Assembly (NCBI GenBank): GCA_963709295.1
Contig: CAVPVW010000002.1
Span: 248,001 to 312,000, forward strand
DNA from: JBGPQJ01 sp963709295
GTDB lineage: Bacteria; Chloroflexota; Anaerolineae; Anaerolineales; Villigracilaceae
Direction of reading: 5' to 3'
Length of the DNA: 64,000 bases
The notes beneath the pieces were generated by a model. It had not been told where the DNA came from, did not search any database, and saw only the letters and a list, made by a program, of their open reading frames with translations. The first letter of the stretch is position 1, and every line of letters starts with the position of its first letter. Shown here one piece after another: positions 47,317 through 56,061 of this stretch. The position numbers were made by a program, and so were the translations under genes.

Positions 47317-47355
47317 ATTAAGGACAACCGCCTCCAGGGCGATTGTCCTTAATTT
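47315..47355 (+). terminator. Terminator of the folC-lon operon
   Basis: AAATTAAGGACAA (47315-47327) pairs perfectly with TTGTCCTTAATTT (47343-47355), with inner CGCC/GGGCG pairing. It begins at the lon stop codon. Confidence 0.8.
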
Positions 47356-47388
47356 GCACAAAATATGACCACTTTTGTTTATTTAATG

Positions 47389-47720
47389 TATAATTGGCAT
47401 AAGTGTGAGTATTTAACCACCGCCTGAAACTGCGGTGACACGGCTGTATCAAACTTGAAATTGGGTACGTACCTGTCGTACATTTATACAGGTGAAAACT
47501 GAAGTCAAGGTTATCGAGTCCGGGCACGAACAACTTTTTTAACGGACAAAATATATTTGTGAGAATCGACTTCGTGACTTGATATATGTAGATTTGGCGG
47601 TCTAACTCACCGCCCGACTAGGTCTATCTTCCCATGCCCGGAACGAGGGCAAAGGAAGAGTAATCCCGTAATAATTTCAACACAGTCGTGCAGCCTCAAG
47701 CAGGCTACGGGCTGTGTTTT
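47389..47720 (+). other. Non-coding region with promoter-like box, several hairpins and a terminator
   Basis: No convincing ORF is present in the 450 bases between lon and recX. TATAAT at 47389-47394 is followed by a series of hairpins: ACCGC/GCGGT, CCTGT/ACAGG, GGCGGT/ACCGCC, a TCTTCC-GCCC/GGGC-GGAAGA stem with an internal loop, and finally AACACAG-CGT-AGCCT with AGGCT-ACG-CTGTGTT (47679-47718), followed by TTTTATTTAT. This is the arrangement of a small RNA or of an attenuated leader of recX. I could not match it to a known RNA family by eye. Confidence 0.4.
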
Positions 47721-47768
47721 ATTTATCCCATGCGCCTGAGCGGTTCGGCAGGCGAAACGCGGAGCAGC

Positions 47769-48425
47769 ATGCGCACGATCACGGCGATCGAAGTGCAGAA
47801 GAAAAATCCCAACCGGGTCAATATTTATCTTGACGACCAGTTTGCCTTTGGTCTCAGCAGGATGAATGCGGCCTGGCTGAAGATCGGGCAGCCGCTCAGC
47901 GATGAGAAGGTCTCCACCCTTCAAGAGGCCGATGCCCGCGAGGCAGCCCTGCAGAAAGCGCTGCGCTTCCTGGGGCATCGTCCGCGCTCCATCGACGAGG
48001 TTCGGAAGAATCTCGAAAAGCACGAAATCCCTGCCGGGATCATCGATGAAACCATTGCCCGGCTCGAGCGCGAAAAATTGATCGGCGACGCGAACTTCGC
48101 CAGAGAATGGGTGGAGAACCGGAGCACTTTCCGGCCGCGGGGCAAACGTGCGCTCAGCTATGAACTTCGGCAAAAAGGTCTCTCGGATGCAGTCATTCAA
48201 GAGGCGCTGGACGAAGAAATTGATGAAGAAGCCCTGGCGCTCAAAGCAGCAAGAGTCCATGCTCGCAAGCTCCAGGGACTCGAATGGAACAAGTTCCGCG
48301 AAAAAATGGGCGGGCACCTGGGAAGGCGCGGCTTTGGATTTGACGTGATCATCCCGGTGACCCGAAAGGTATGGGAAGAAACGCAAGGCCAGGTGGAAAA
48401 CTTCGAAAAAGAGGATGAGCCATGA
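47769..48425 (+). CDS. recX: Regulatory protein RecX
   Basis: 218 residues of tandem three-helix repeats. Motifs such as KALRFLGHRPRSIDEVRKNL, IGDANFAREWVENRS and LRQKGLSDAVIQEAL are typical. It modulates RecA filaments. ATG 47769, preceded by GCGGAGCAGC, is chosen; an in-frame upstream ATG would extend into the hairpin region. Its stop overlaps rny as ATGA (48422-48425), so the two are coupled. RecA itself is not in the window. Confidence 0.88.
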   Translation: MRTITAIEVQKKNPNRVNIYLDDQFAFGLSRMNAAWLKIGQPLSDEKVSTLQEADAREAALQKALRFLGHRPRSIDEVRKNLEKHEIPAGIIDETIARLEREKLIGDANFAREWVENRSTFRPRGKRALSYELRQKGLSDAVIQEALDEEIDEEALALKAARVHARKLQGLEWNKFREKMGGHLGRRGFGFDVIIPVTRKVWEETQGQVENFEKEDEP

Positions 48426-49951
48426 ACATCATAGGGTATGTATTGGTCGCACTATTGTGTCTGGGATTGGGATTCGCACTCGGGTATTTCGTTAATCGAT
48501 ACCAGAGTGAAAAACGTCAGGCCGCACTGGGGACAAAAGCAGAGGATATTATCAAGGCGGCCCAGGCCAAGGCACAGAAAGTAGACCTGGATGCGCGCGA
48601 TTCTGCGCTGAAAATTGTCAAATCCGCGGAGGATGAAATTAAGAGCCGCAGATCCGAGGTGACCAAGGAGGAAGACCGGCTGACCAAACGCCGGACCGAA
48701 CTGGATGCTCGCTTCGAGAAGATCGACCAGCGCGAACAGGCGCTTAACAAACGTCAAAGCGCCGTTGACAAGCGCGCGAATGAAATTGACAAATTGTATG
48801 ACCAGGAAATGGAAAAACTCCAGCAAATCGCTGAAATGGGCAGGGAAGAAGCCCGGCAGATCCTGCTTGGCGAGGTCGAGAAGGAAGCCCGCGGTGATAT
48901 GGCGAGAATCATCCGCCAGATCGAGCTGGAGGCCAAGGAGGAGGGTGAGAAACGCGCCCGCTTGCTGATCGCTGACGCGATCCAACGGGTGGCTTCGGAG
49001 CATGTCGCCGAAGTGACCTCCTCGGTGGTCCCCCTCCCCAACGATGAGATGAAAGGCCGCATTGTGGGACGCAACGGCCGCAACATCCGCGCCTTCGAGC
49101 AGGCTGCCGGCGTGGATGTGATCGTGGACGACACCCCCGAGTCCGTGACCATCTCCTGCTTCGATTCGGTCCGCCGTGAGATCGCCCGACGGGCACTGAC
49201 CAAGCTGACCCTCGACGGCCGCATCCACCCTGCTCACATCGAGAAGGTGATCGAAGACGAGACCAAAGCCGTCGACAGGATCATCGCCGAGGCGGGCGAA
49301 CAGGCGGCTTTCGATGCCGGCATCGCCGGCCTGCACCCTGAGGTCCTGCGCACGATGGGGCGCTTGCGCTTCCGCACCTCCTACGGCCAGAACCAGCTGG
49401 CGCATGCCGTGGAGGTCGCCCGCCTGGCTGGCATCCTGGCTGCAGAGTTGGGCGCCAATGTGGATATTTCCAAACAGGGCGGATTCCTGCACGACATCGG
49501 CAAGGCGATGGACCACAACCAGGAAGGGACACATGCTGGGCTTGGGGCAGAATTCTGCAAACGGTATGGGGTCAACCCCAAGGTGGTGAACGCCATCGCC
49601 TCACACCACCATGAAGTGGAGCAGGAATCGGTTGAAGCGGTCATCGCCGAATCTGCAGATGCCATCTCCGGGGCACGGCCTGGCGCACGGCGCGAGGACC
49701 TGGAAGCCTACATCAAGCGCATCCGCACCCTGGAAGATATGGCCACTTCCTTCAAAGGTGTTTCCCAATCCTATGCCATCCAGGCAGGGCGCGAAGTGCG
49801 CATCATCGTCAAGCCCGAAGAGATCGACGACCTGGATGCCACCCGGCTGGCCCGCGACATCGCCAAGAAAATCGAAGAGACCATGCAATATCCAGGACAG
49901 ATCCGGGTGACTGTCATCCGCGAAACGCGCGCAGTGGATTACGCCAAGTAA
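48422..49951 (+). CDS. rny: Ribonuclease Y
   Basis: 509 residues. An N-terminal membrane anchor (IIGYVLVALLCLGLGFALGYF) precedes a long coiled-coil, a KH domain (VGRNGRNIRAFEQAAGVDV) and an HD domain (FLHDIGKAMDHNQEGTHAG, with SHHHEVEQ). RNase Y is the endonuclease that starts mRNA decay and resides at the membrane. The C-terminus RVTVIRETRAVDYAK is typical. ATG 48422 overlaps the recX stop. A strong bidirectional terminator follows. Confidence 0.97.
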   Translation: MNIIGYVLVALLCLGLGFALGYFVNRYQSEKRQAALGTKAEDIIKAAQAKAQKVDLDARDSALKIVKSAEDEIKSRRSEVTKEEDRLTKRRTELDARFEKIDQREQALNKRQSAVDKRANEIDKLYDQEMEKLQQIAEMGREEARQILLGEVEKEARGDMARIIRQIELEAKEEGEKRARLLIADAIQRVASEHVAEVTSSVVPLPNDEMKGRIVGRNGRNIRAFEQAAGVDVIVDDTPESVTISCFDSVRREIARRALTKLTLDGRIHPAHIEKVIEDETKAVDRIIAEAGEQAAFDAGIAGLHPEVLRTMGRLRFRTSYGQNQLAHAVEVARLAGILAAELGANVDISKQGGFLHDIGKAMDHNQEGTHAGLGAEFCKRYGVNPKVVNAIASHHHEVEQESVEAVIAESADAISGARPGARREDLEAYIKRIRTLEDMATSFKGVSQSYAIQAGREVRIIVKPEEIDDLDATRLARDIAKKIEETMQYPGQIRVTVIRETRAVDYAK

Positions 49952-49970
49952 CGCGACCTATACTGACTTA

Positions 49971-49999
49971 AAAAGACCGGGGTTTCTTCCCGGTCTTTT
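49971..49999. terminator. Bidirectional terminator
   Basis: AAAAGACCGGG (49971-49981) pairs with CCCGGTCTTTT (49989-49999). It lies between the convergent rny and MBL-fold genes. Confidence 0.88.
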
Positions 50000-50016
50000 C
50001 GTTTTATAGAGACTGA

Positions 50017-50655
50017 TCAAAGCCAGTTCACGAAGGGATTGTATTTCTTTTCATGGCCTACCGTGGTCTCAGGACCATGTCCTGACAACAGACGGGTTTC
50101 TTCCGGCAGGGAGAATATTTGGGTTCGAATGCTTTCCACTAACTGTCGCGTATCGCCGCCGGGAAGGTCCGTGCGCCCGACGCTGTCCTGGAAAATCAGA
50201 TCGCCGCAGAAACAAACCCCCGCCTCTGCACAGTACAGGACCACATGACCGGGAGTATGTCCGGGCGTGTGCCGCACTTCAAAGATCGTCTTTCCCAAAC
50301 GAAGGATTTGTCCGTGCTCGAAATCGATGCCAGGTTCCGGTCCGGGGTCGATCTTGAATCCGAACAGCGGCGCTCCCCCCTGCGCCCGCCATAGGGTATG
50401 GTCACCGGGGTGCAAGGCGACCAACGGAAGCGGATTAAGCGCATCGGCGATGGCGCCTGCCCCGCCAATATGATCGAAGTGAGCATGGGTGAACCACAGG
50501 TGACCGATCCGCCAGTGACGTTTTTGTGCCGCGGCGAGGATGACATCTCCGTCCCAGGCCGGGTCGATGACCGCTGCTTCCAAGATTTCATTATCCGCCA
50601 CCAGGTAGGCGTTGGTCTGAACCGGTCCAAGGGTGAAATTAACGATTTCGATCAT
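50017..50655 (-). CDS. MBL-fold metallohydrolase (glyoxalase II-like)
   Basis: 212 residues. The metallo-beta-lactamase signature FTHAHFDHIGGAG is complete, with later ligands in HTPGHTPGHVV and DLIFQDSVGRTD, and the final His in LLSGHGPETTVGHEKK. This set is found in the YcbL/glyoxalase II-like group that hydrolyses small thioesters; the substrate is unknown. The ATG lies six bases downstream of the MFS stop, so they are cotranscribed. Confidence 0.92.
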   Translation of the reverse strand: MIEIVNFTLGPVQTNAYLVADNEILEAAVIDPAWDGDVILAAAQKRHWRIGHLWFTHAHFDHIGGAGAIADALNPLPLVALHPGDHTLWRAQGGAPLFGFKIDPGPEPGIDFEHGQILRLGKTIFEVRHTPGHTPGHVVLYCAEAGVCFCGDLIFQDSVGRTDLPGGDTRQLVESIRTQIFSLPEETRLLSGHGPETTVGHEKKYNPFVNWL

Positions 50656-50661
50656 GGCAGT

Positions 50662-51831
50662 CTAATCGGGTAGTCCGGGTGCGGAGAATTCATTCAATGT
50701 GGGCGGTGTCTGAGCGGCAATCGTTCTTGGAGCAAATCTCCAACTGATGAAAATACTTATCAGGATGGCAACGAAGGAAATGGGATAGATGATCTCAGGA
50801 TCCTGGCTGTAGATCAAACCTGCAATTGGCGGGGCCAAGATGACTGGCAAAACATTTATGGTTTCGGATACGCCATAAGCCAAACCCATCTGCGCGCCAT
50901 GGATCAGGTTGCGAACCATCGCCGTGACCAACACACGGGACACACGGAAGCCGCCCAGCAGGAAATAGCCCACAGCATACCAGTAAAAACCGGTTCCACG
51001 CCAGATGAACAGGGTAAAGAGGGCGACTGCCACCTGGCCAATGATGTATCCCAGCCTTGAATTGAGTTGTCCGAGCGTAAGGTTGAGCACCACGATCCCG
51101 AGGCTGTTAATGGAACCAATCTGCCCGATTTGAGCGATATCCATTCCCCGTTGGTTTTGCAGGAAGTTGGGAGTCAACGGCTGGGGCAGGTACATCGCGA
51201 ACATGCTGATAAATGCAATGAGCATAAAACCCAGGTAGCGTTGGTTGCCCAGCAGTTTGGCCGGCGGACTTTCGGGATCGTTTTTTTCCAGCGGCTGCGG
51301 ATGGACAAAGAACATGATGATATTGGAGGCCACAAATGTCATCACTGCGAAAAAATAAATGTAACGCAGACCGAATTGTCCCCCGATAAAACCACCGATC
51401 AATGGACCCGCCACCGCGCCGGTATTATACATGGCCGATGTTAGCGTGATCGCCCGCCCCACAGTCAACTTTCCACGTGCCGCGGTGACGTAACTGTTCA
51501 ACGGTGCCACCACGAAAGCAGTCAAACCATAAAAAACAAGACCTGTAATAAATACTGGCAGCGTGGTCGCCAATGCCATCAATGAAGCAGAAAAGAGTCC
51601 CAGCAACCAGGCAGCCACCAGCAGCGGTTTCCGCCCGATCCGGTCTGCAAGGTAGCCGGCAGGGATGTGAGCGACTGACATCGCCACGCCAGACGCCCCC
51701 AAAATGAGACCTATCTGAACCGGGTCCGCGCCGAGTTCCTGAAGATAGATCGGCTGAAAAATAAAGAAGGCCCCTTCGCCAAGCCCCCAGGTGAGAAGGG
51801 ACAAACCGATCAACAATAAATCAGGTGTCAT
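50662..51831 (-). CDS. MFS transporter
   Basis: 389 residues with 12 spans. The loop between spans 2 and 3 has GYLADRIGRKPLL, the MFS motif, and the second half has a shorter version. It is a probable secondary exporter of a small molecule; the substrate cannot be named. ATG 51831 overlaps the stop of the esterase gene (ATGA), so it is coupled to it, and the MBL hydrolase gene follows. The three minus-strand genes form one operon. Confidence 0.9.
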   Translation of the reverse strand: MTPDLLLIGLSLLTWGLGEGAFFIFQPIYLQELGADPVQIGLILGASGVAMSVAHIPAGYLADRIGRKPLLVAAWLLGLFSASLMALATTLPVFITGLVFYGLTAFVVAPLNSYVTAARGKLTVGRAITLTSAMYNTGAVAGPLIGGFIGGQFGLRYIYFFAVMTFVASNIIMFFVHPQPLEKNDPESPPAKLLGNQRYLGFMLIAFISMFAMYLPQPLTPNFLQNQRGMDIAQIGQIGSINSLGIVVLNLTLGQLNSRLGYIIGQVAVALFTLFIWRGTGFYWYAVGYFLLGGFRVSRVLVTAMVRNLIHGAQMGLAYGVSETINVLPVILAPPIAGLIYSQDPEIIYPISFVAILISIFISWRFAPRTIAAQTPPTLNEFSAPGLPD

Positions 51832-52604
51832 GCCAGCCCTTCAACGCGATGGATGAATTCCGCAGCGGCTTTGTAAACCTGTTCGCGAACGGGTTCTTCG
51901 GTGATGACATGCCCGGCGCCTTCCACCCACATCCTCTGTTTGTCAGGCGTGCCCAGGTCAGCGTAGATTCGGTCCATACTGTCCTTGAGGACGTAATCGT
52001 CATTGCGTGAGTGGATCAGCAGCACCGGTACTTTGATTTCGGGCAAAGCAGCGCGCATTTCACCCAGCAACTCATTCAGCTCAGCGATCGACCGCACCGG
52101 ATTCTTTCCGTAGGAGACATGATAGTCCTTCCAGGCATCGCCAAACCAGCCGGCACCTTCCTGCTCCTTACCTTTTGGCATGTATGGTTGGACCTTGCTC
52201 AGAAGCCAGAGGAATTTCAGACGCGGGTCATCGGGCAGCTTATAAGGGGTCGACATGGCGACAACCCCTTTGACCGGCAGCCGGGATGCGGAAAAGAGTG
52301 AAAGGATGCCGCCCATCGAGAGGCCGCACAGGTAGATGCTTTTCGCCATGCCCGACAGCATGTGAAAACCGTCCTCCACCGAGGCCTGCCAATCGGTATA
52401 CCGGGAGCGGATCATATCTTCAGAGCGGGTGGCGTGACCGGTCAAGCGGATTCCCAGGGAGGTGAAACCATATTCGCGGGTCAGGTATTCCCCCATCCAG
52501 CGCATTTCCTTGGGGGTGCCGGTGAATCCATGGGTGAGTAAAACTCCCACCGGAGATTTACCGGGGAAGATAAAAGGTTCAGCGGTGTGCATTATTTTGG
52601 ACAT
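51828..52604 (-). CDS. Alpha/beta hydrolase (carboxylesterase-like)
   Basis: 258 residues. The alpha/beta-hydrolase triad is present: Ser in GLSMGGILS, Asp in IHSRNDDYV and His in GAGHVITEEP, with the oxyanion loop THGFTGTPKEM. This resembles carboxylesterase Est30-type or monoacylglycerol lipase-like enzymes. TATAAT ends six bases before ATG 52604, predicting a leaderless mRNA that starts this esterase-MFS-MBL operon. The order hints at hydrolysis of a small ester linked to export, but this is only suggestive. Confidence 0.88.
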   Translation of the reverse strand: MSKIMHTAEPFIFPGKSPVGVLLTHGFTGTPKEMRWMGEYLTREYGFTSLGIRLTGHATRSEDMIRSRYTDWQASVEDGFHMLSGMAKSIYLCGLSMGGILSLFSASRLPVKGVVAMSTPYKLPDDPRLKFLWLLSKVQPYMPKGKEQEGAGWFGDAWKDYHVSYGKNPVRSIAELNELLGEMRAALPEIKVPVLLIHSRNDDYVLKDSMDRIYADLGTPDKQRMWVEGAGHVITEEPVREQVYKAAAEFIHRVEGLA

Positions 52605-52623
52605 ACGCTAATTATAGCCTGAT

Positions 52624-52652
52624 AAAAAAAGCACGGTAGGCTTCACCGTGCT
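52624..52652 (-). terminator. Terminator after tag
   Basis: AGCACGGT (52630-52637) pairs with ACCGTGCT (52645-52652). The minus strand continues with seven T (52624-52630). Confidence 0.85.
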
Positions 52653-52660
52653 CTCATCGC

Positions 52661-53207
52661 TCATGATTTGGTCCAGGGTGGATTTTTCTTTTTGACAACC
52701 TTGAAAATTGGGCAATCCTCGTCGTGTGCCCCAGGCAGGTAGCCCGTGCTGACCAGAAACTCACGGACAATCTCGCCGCCCGTAAACAGGAAAGTCTTCT
52801 TAAAAAGCTTTGCCCATTCCTCCAAGGTCATGGGATGATGAGTGTCTAACCAACCGCGGAACGAACCATAATCCGATCGTAGCGCCTGGATACGACGCGC
52901 ATTTTCAATGGCTGCATTCACCTTCAACCGGTTCCGGATGATGCCGGCATCGTTCAACAGGCGAGACCGATCCCTGGCCGTGTAATTGGCAACAGTGTCC
53001 ACGTCGAAGCCGTTAAAAGCCTTGCAAAAATTATCCTTTTTCTTCAAGATGGTGATCCAGGATAAACCGGCCTGATTGATTTCGAGCATCAACCGCTCAA
53101 AGAGCAGGTTATCGTCATGGAGTGGGAAACCATATTCGCATGTCGTGATACTCCTTGTTATAGATATCTTCGGGATGCGAATTGCAGTACTCGCAATAGG
53201 ATGGCAT
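52661..53207 (-). CDS. tag: DNA-3-methyladenine glycosylase I; frameshifted
   Basis: About 180 residues. The N-terminus MPSYCEYCNSHPEDIYNKE starts at ATG 53207 behind AAAGGAT. Near 53138-53145 one extra base shifts the frame; the corrected chain reads EYGFPLHDDNLLFERLM and then LEINQAGLSWITILKK, the signature of Tag/AlkA-like glycosylases. C-terminal His and Cys in AHDEDC are likely zinc ligands. It removes 3-methyladenine from alkylated DNA. Without correction only the last 143 residues would be called. Confidence 0.9.
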
Positions 53208-53231
53208 GATTATCCTTTCCGCCGGATTCTT

Positions 53232-54338
53232 TCAACTGGCAAGATATTTCTCCAAATGGGCCAGCGCTTCAGGCATGTTTTTTCGCGCAAAACCGATACG
53301 GAAGTGGTTACCAGGATGGTCATACATGGTTCCGGGGAGCAAAAGCACACCACTTTCATTGACAAGCTCATCGCAAAAAACTTCAATATCGCCTGCAAGC
53401 AGCTTCGGGAAGGCAATGGGACCTGCCTTGGGGCGAACCCATCCAAATCGGTTGGAATGGCGCGCGAAGAAGTCATCCAGCAGACCAAGGTTGTGACGGA
53501 TTATCTGCAGGTTGCGGCCGGCAAGCTGTTCACGGTGGCGTAACGCGATCTCCGAGAGGAATTCACTGGGTGCGCTATTGCAGATGGTTGTGTAGTCTTT
53601 TAGGGAGGCAATTCGGTTCAGGATGTCCACCCGGTGAGTGGCAATCCATCCGATTCGCAGTCCTGCAAGCCCATAGGTCTTGGACATCACACCCAGTGAA
53701 ACGGCACCCGGATTCACGTCACAGGCTGCCGGGAGCCGGTCCGCGGGGTCGTATTCCAATTCACGATAGACTTCATCGCAGAAAAGTACCAATCCGCGTT
53801 CCATGACGAATCGGTTTAACTCCTCAAAATCGGACCGCGGCATCAAATACCCTGTCGGGTTGTGAGGCGTGTTGACGATAACTGCACGCGTCTCCGGCCT
53901 GACCAGCCGTTTGAGTTCGTCCATGTCGAGTTGCCAGTGGTTTTCTTCGCGCGCCACCCACAACGAGACCTCCACGCCCAAGCCTTTCGCCACTTCGAAC
54001 AGCGATTGGTAGCATGGCCAGTGAACGATAAGGTGGTCGCCGGTTTTTAACTCCGCGAGTGCAAATAGAAAGATCGCCTCTTCAGCACCGCTGAAGACGA
54101 GCACATGATCAGGCGATATCGACGTATAGATCCGGGAGATTTCCTTCCTGAGGGAAGGCGAACCGGGCGATTCTGTATAACCGAGCCAGTGGCTGCGCAT
54201 GGCTTCTTCCGCACCGGGTTCCAGAGCGAGCAAGTCCCCCACCGAAAGCGATTCGCAGTCCGAGCTGCAGAGCAGGTAGCGCGCACTGAATTCATATTGT
54301 GCAAAATAACGTTCCAGTTTGAAAGGTTGAATAAGCAT
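53232..54338 (-). CDS. Aminotransferase class I/II (PLP-dependent)
   Basis: About 368 residues. The PLP-binding lysine lies in SKTYGLAGLRIGW, and the NTPHNPTGY, FCDEVYRELEY and FRIGFARKN motifs complete the fold-type I set. The amino donor and acceptor cannot be named; the LVFSGAEEAI loop is typical of general aminotransferases. ATG 54338 is preferred, behind AAGGATTGAAC and right after the DinB stop. It follows the DinB gene and precedes tag on the same strand. Confidence 0.9.
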   Translation of the reverse strand: MLIQPFKLERYFAQYEFSARYLLCSSDCESLSVGDLLALEPGAEEAMRSHWLGYTESPGSPSLRKEISRIYTSISPDHVLVFSGAEEAIFLFALAELKTGDHLIVHWPCYQSLFEVAKGLGVEVSLWVAREENHWQLDMDELKRLVRPETRAVIVNTPHNPTGYLMPRSDFEELNRFVMERGLVLFCDEVYRELEYDPADRLPAACDVNPGAVSLGVMSKTYGLAGLRIGWIATHRVDILNRIASLKDYTTICNSAPSEFLSEIALRHREQLAGRNLQIIRHNLGLLDDFFARHSNRFGWVRPKAGPIAFPKLLAGDIEVFCDELVNESGVLLLPGTMYDHPGNHFRIGFARKNMPEALAHLEKYLAS

Positions 54339-54340
54339 GT

Positions 54341-54874
54341 TCAATCCTTGTTGACCATTTTCAGGATGTCGTCATAATGGAGCTGGTCATGGTAGATACC
54401 GATGCGCAACGTCACGATCAGATTTATCCTGCCGAAAAGCGGATCGTAGACAAAGACATTTCCGAGCACATCTTCATCCTTGCCCTCATAAAAAGCCCGG
54501 ACGTCAGCATGCAGGCTCCTTATTTCCTTTTTTAACCGATCAAAGGTAACTGGATTACGTTCTGAATATCGAGGTCTCCACAGAAATCCCACCCACATGG
54601 GAAATCGCGGTTCACGATAGACATCGTTGATCTCCGTTTGGTAGGGTCGATTGCGATGATGTTCTCCGCGCTTATGGAAATATTTCCAAACCGATTTCAC
54701 ATACGGCAGCGTGGATGCCACCAATAAATAATTGTGGTTCAGCAACTGACCAATGGACCATTCCCTGGGAGCGGGAGGCTTCCAGAGCTGATTTTCGGTT
54801 ATTCCATCCAATGCACCGAATACGGATTCTCGTTGAGAATCCATCAGTGCGAGATAGTCTGCAATGATGCCCAT
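54341..54874 (-). CDS. DinB superfamily protein
   Basis: 177 residues of a four-helix bundle. Likely metal-binding histidines are in LLNHNYLL and IYHDQLHYDD, in the spacing of DinB/YfiT-type bundles, which act as thiol-dependent transferases or nucleases of unknown role. The start ATG 54874 lies inside the apparent end of the upstream M24 gene, an overlap of 31 bases. It is two bases before the aminotransferase ATG. Confidence 0.8.
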   Translation of the reverse strand: MGIIADYLALMDSQRESVFGALDGITENQLWKPPAPREWSIGQLLNHNYLLVASTLPYVKSVWKYFHKRGEHHRNRPYQTEINDVYREPRFPMWVGFLWRPRYSERNPVTFDRLKKEIRSLHADVRAFYEGKDEDVLGNVFVYDPLFGRINLIVTLRIGIYHDQLHYDDILKMVNKD

Positions 54875-56017
54875 CGGGAATTATCTCCAAAAAAGTTCCA
54901 GCAAGAACAGGTTATCCCACCACGCCTGATTTCGCGCGGCATGTCACTGAGGGATTCGACGCCTGATTCCGTGATGATCATATTATCTTCGATGCGGACC
55001 CCGTTTCTGTCCGGCAAATAAATTCCCGGCTCAACGGTATACGCCATGCCAGGCTCAAGCAGCTGCAAATTGTCCCCTCGAATGTACGGATCTTCATGTC
55101 CTTCCATGCCGATACCATGACCGGTGCGATGCGTGAAATAAGGGCCGTAACCGGCTTCTTCAATGACCTTCCTGGCGGCTTTGTCCACTTCCGCACAGGG
55201 AACGCCGGGTCCCCCGGATTTCCTCCCCGCGTCATTTGCCTGCTGGACGATCTTATGGATTTTATGGTATTCATCGTCCACATCGCCAACTGCGAATGTT
55301 CGGGTGAGATCAGAGATAGTAACCCTGATACGCGGCGCCCCAATCCACCACCAAAAGGTCCCCCGGTTGAAGTTTCCGATCGGTCGGTGAAGCGTGCGGA
55401 TTGGCGCTGTTCGGTCCGCTGCTGACGATGGGGCTGAACGGCATTTCAGGCTCAGACCCGCAGCGAAGGAGCTGGGTGACCAGCTCGTTGGCAACCACCT
55501 TCTCGGTCATGCCAATTTTGATAAGCGGGAGGGTCGCCTCCAACGCATCCTGGGCTATTTTGACGGCACGCCTCATCCGGCTGATTTCATCAGCATCCTT
55601 GCAAACACGCAGCGCCGCCAGCGAGGCAGTCGCATCCGGGAAATCCGCTTCGGGGGCACCCGCCTTGAGATATCGAAACTCCAGCAGGCGCATGGCTCTT
55701 GGCTCCACTCCGATACGCTTACCATCCAGGCCAAGGGCTTTGACCGCCTTTATAAATACATCCTCCCACGTCGAGGGATTCTCCCCATAAGGGAACACTT
55801 CCACCTGATATGGCAGCTGTTTCGTCTTCTGCAATTCCAATTCCGGGAGAACGATGGCCGGGTTGCGACCCGGTGCAAAGAACATCACCACTGGGCGTTC
55901 CATGAGATGAAAGTGGAGTCCGGAAAGGTAGGCTAGTGACGGTCCCGGATTAAGCGCGATCGCATGAAGCCCAGCATTATTTATTTCCGTATAAAGTTTA
56001 TTCAACCTTGCCGTCAT
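54844..56017 (-). CDS. M24 family Xaa-Pro peptidase; frameshifted
   Basis: About 390 residues. The N-terminal creatinase-like domain and the M24 pita-bread domain are present. Metal ligands are Asp in VVDWGAAYQGYY, Asp in SDLTRTF, His in HRTGHGIGMEG, Glu in YTVEPGIYLP and Glu in RIEDNM. The break is near 55313-55318, where QGYY continues as SDLTRTFAVGD after one extra base. The last residues past MPREIRR may also be off frame, as one base less would give a short RVG end. ATG 56017 follows GAAGGAG. It removes N-terminal residues before proline. Confidence 0.9.
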
Positions 56018-56061
56018 GGACTCTCCTTCGTTCACAACACGGGTGGATCCAATTCACCCTA

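Noticed and set aside
47500..47530. tRNA TpsiC-like arm in the lon-recX region
   Set aside because: The segment has an extra base in the loop and no matching acceptor, D or anticodon stems upstream.
47389..47720. RNase P RNA, suggested by a GAGTCCGGGCACGA-like stretch
   Set aside because: The other conserved RNase P segments are missing on both strands, and the length is short.
54844..54920. Extended C-terminus of the M24 peptidase as a real feature
   Set aside because: The extra residues overlap the DinB start and do not look like the family's end. A one-base error that would create a stop near 54925 is more likely, though unproven.
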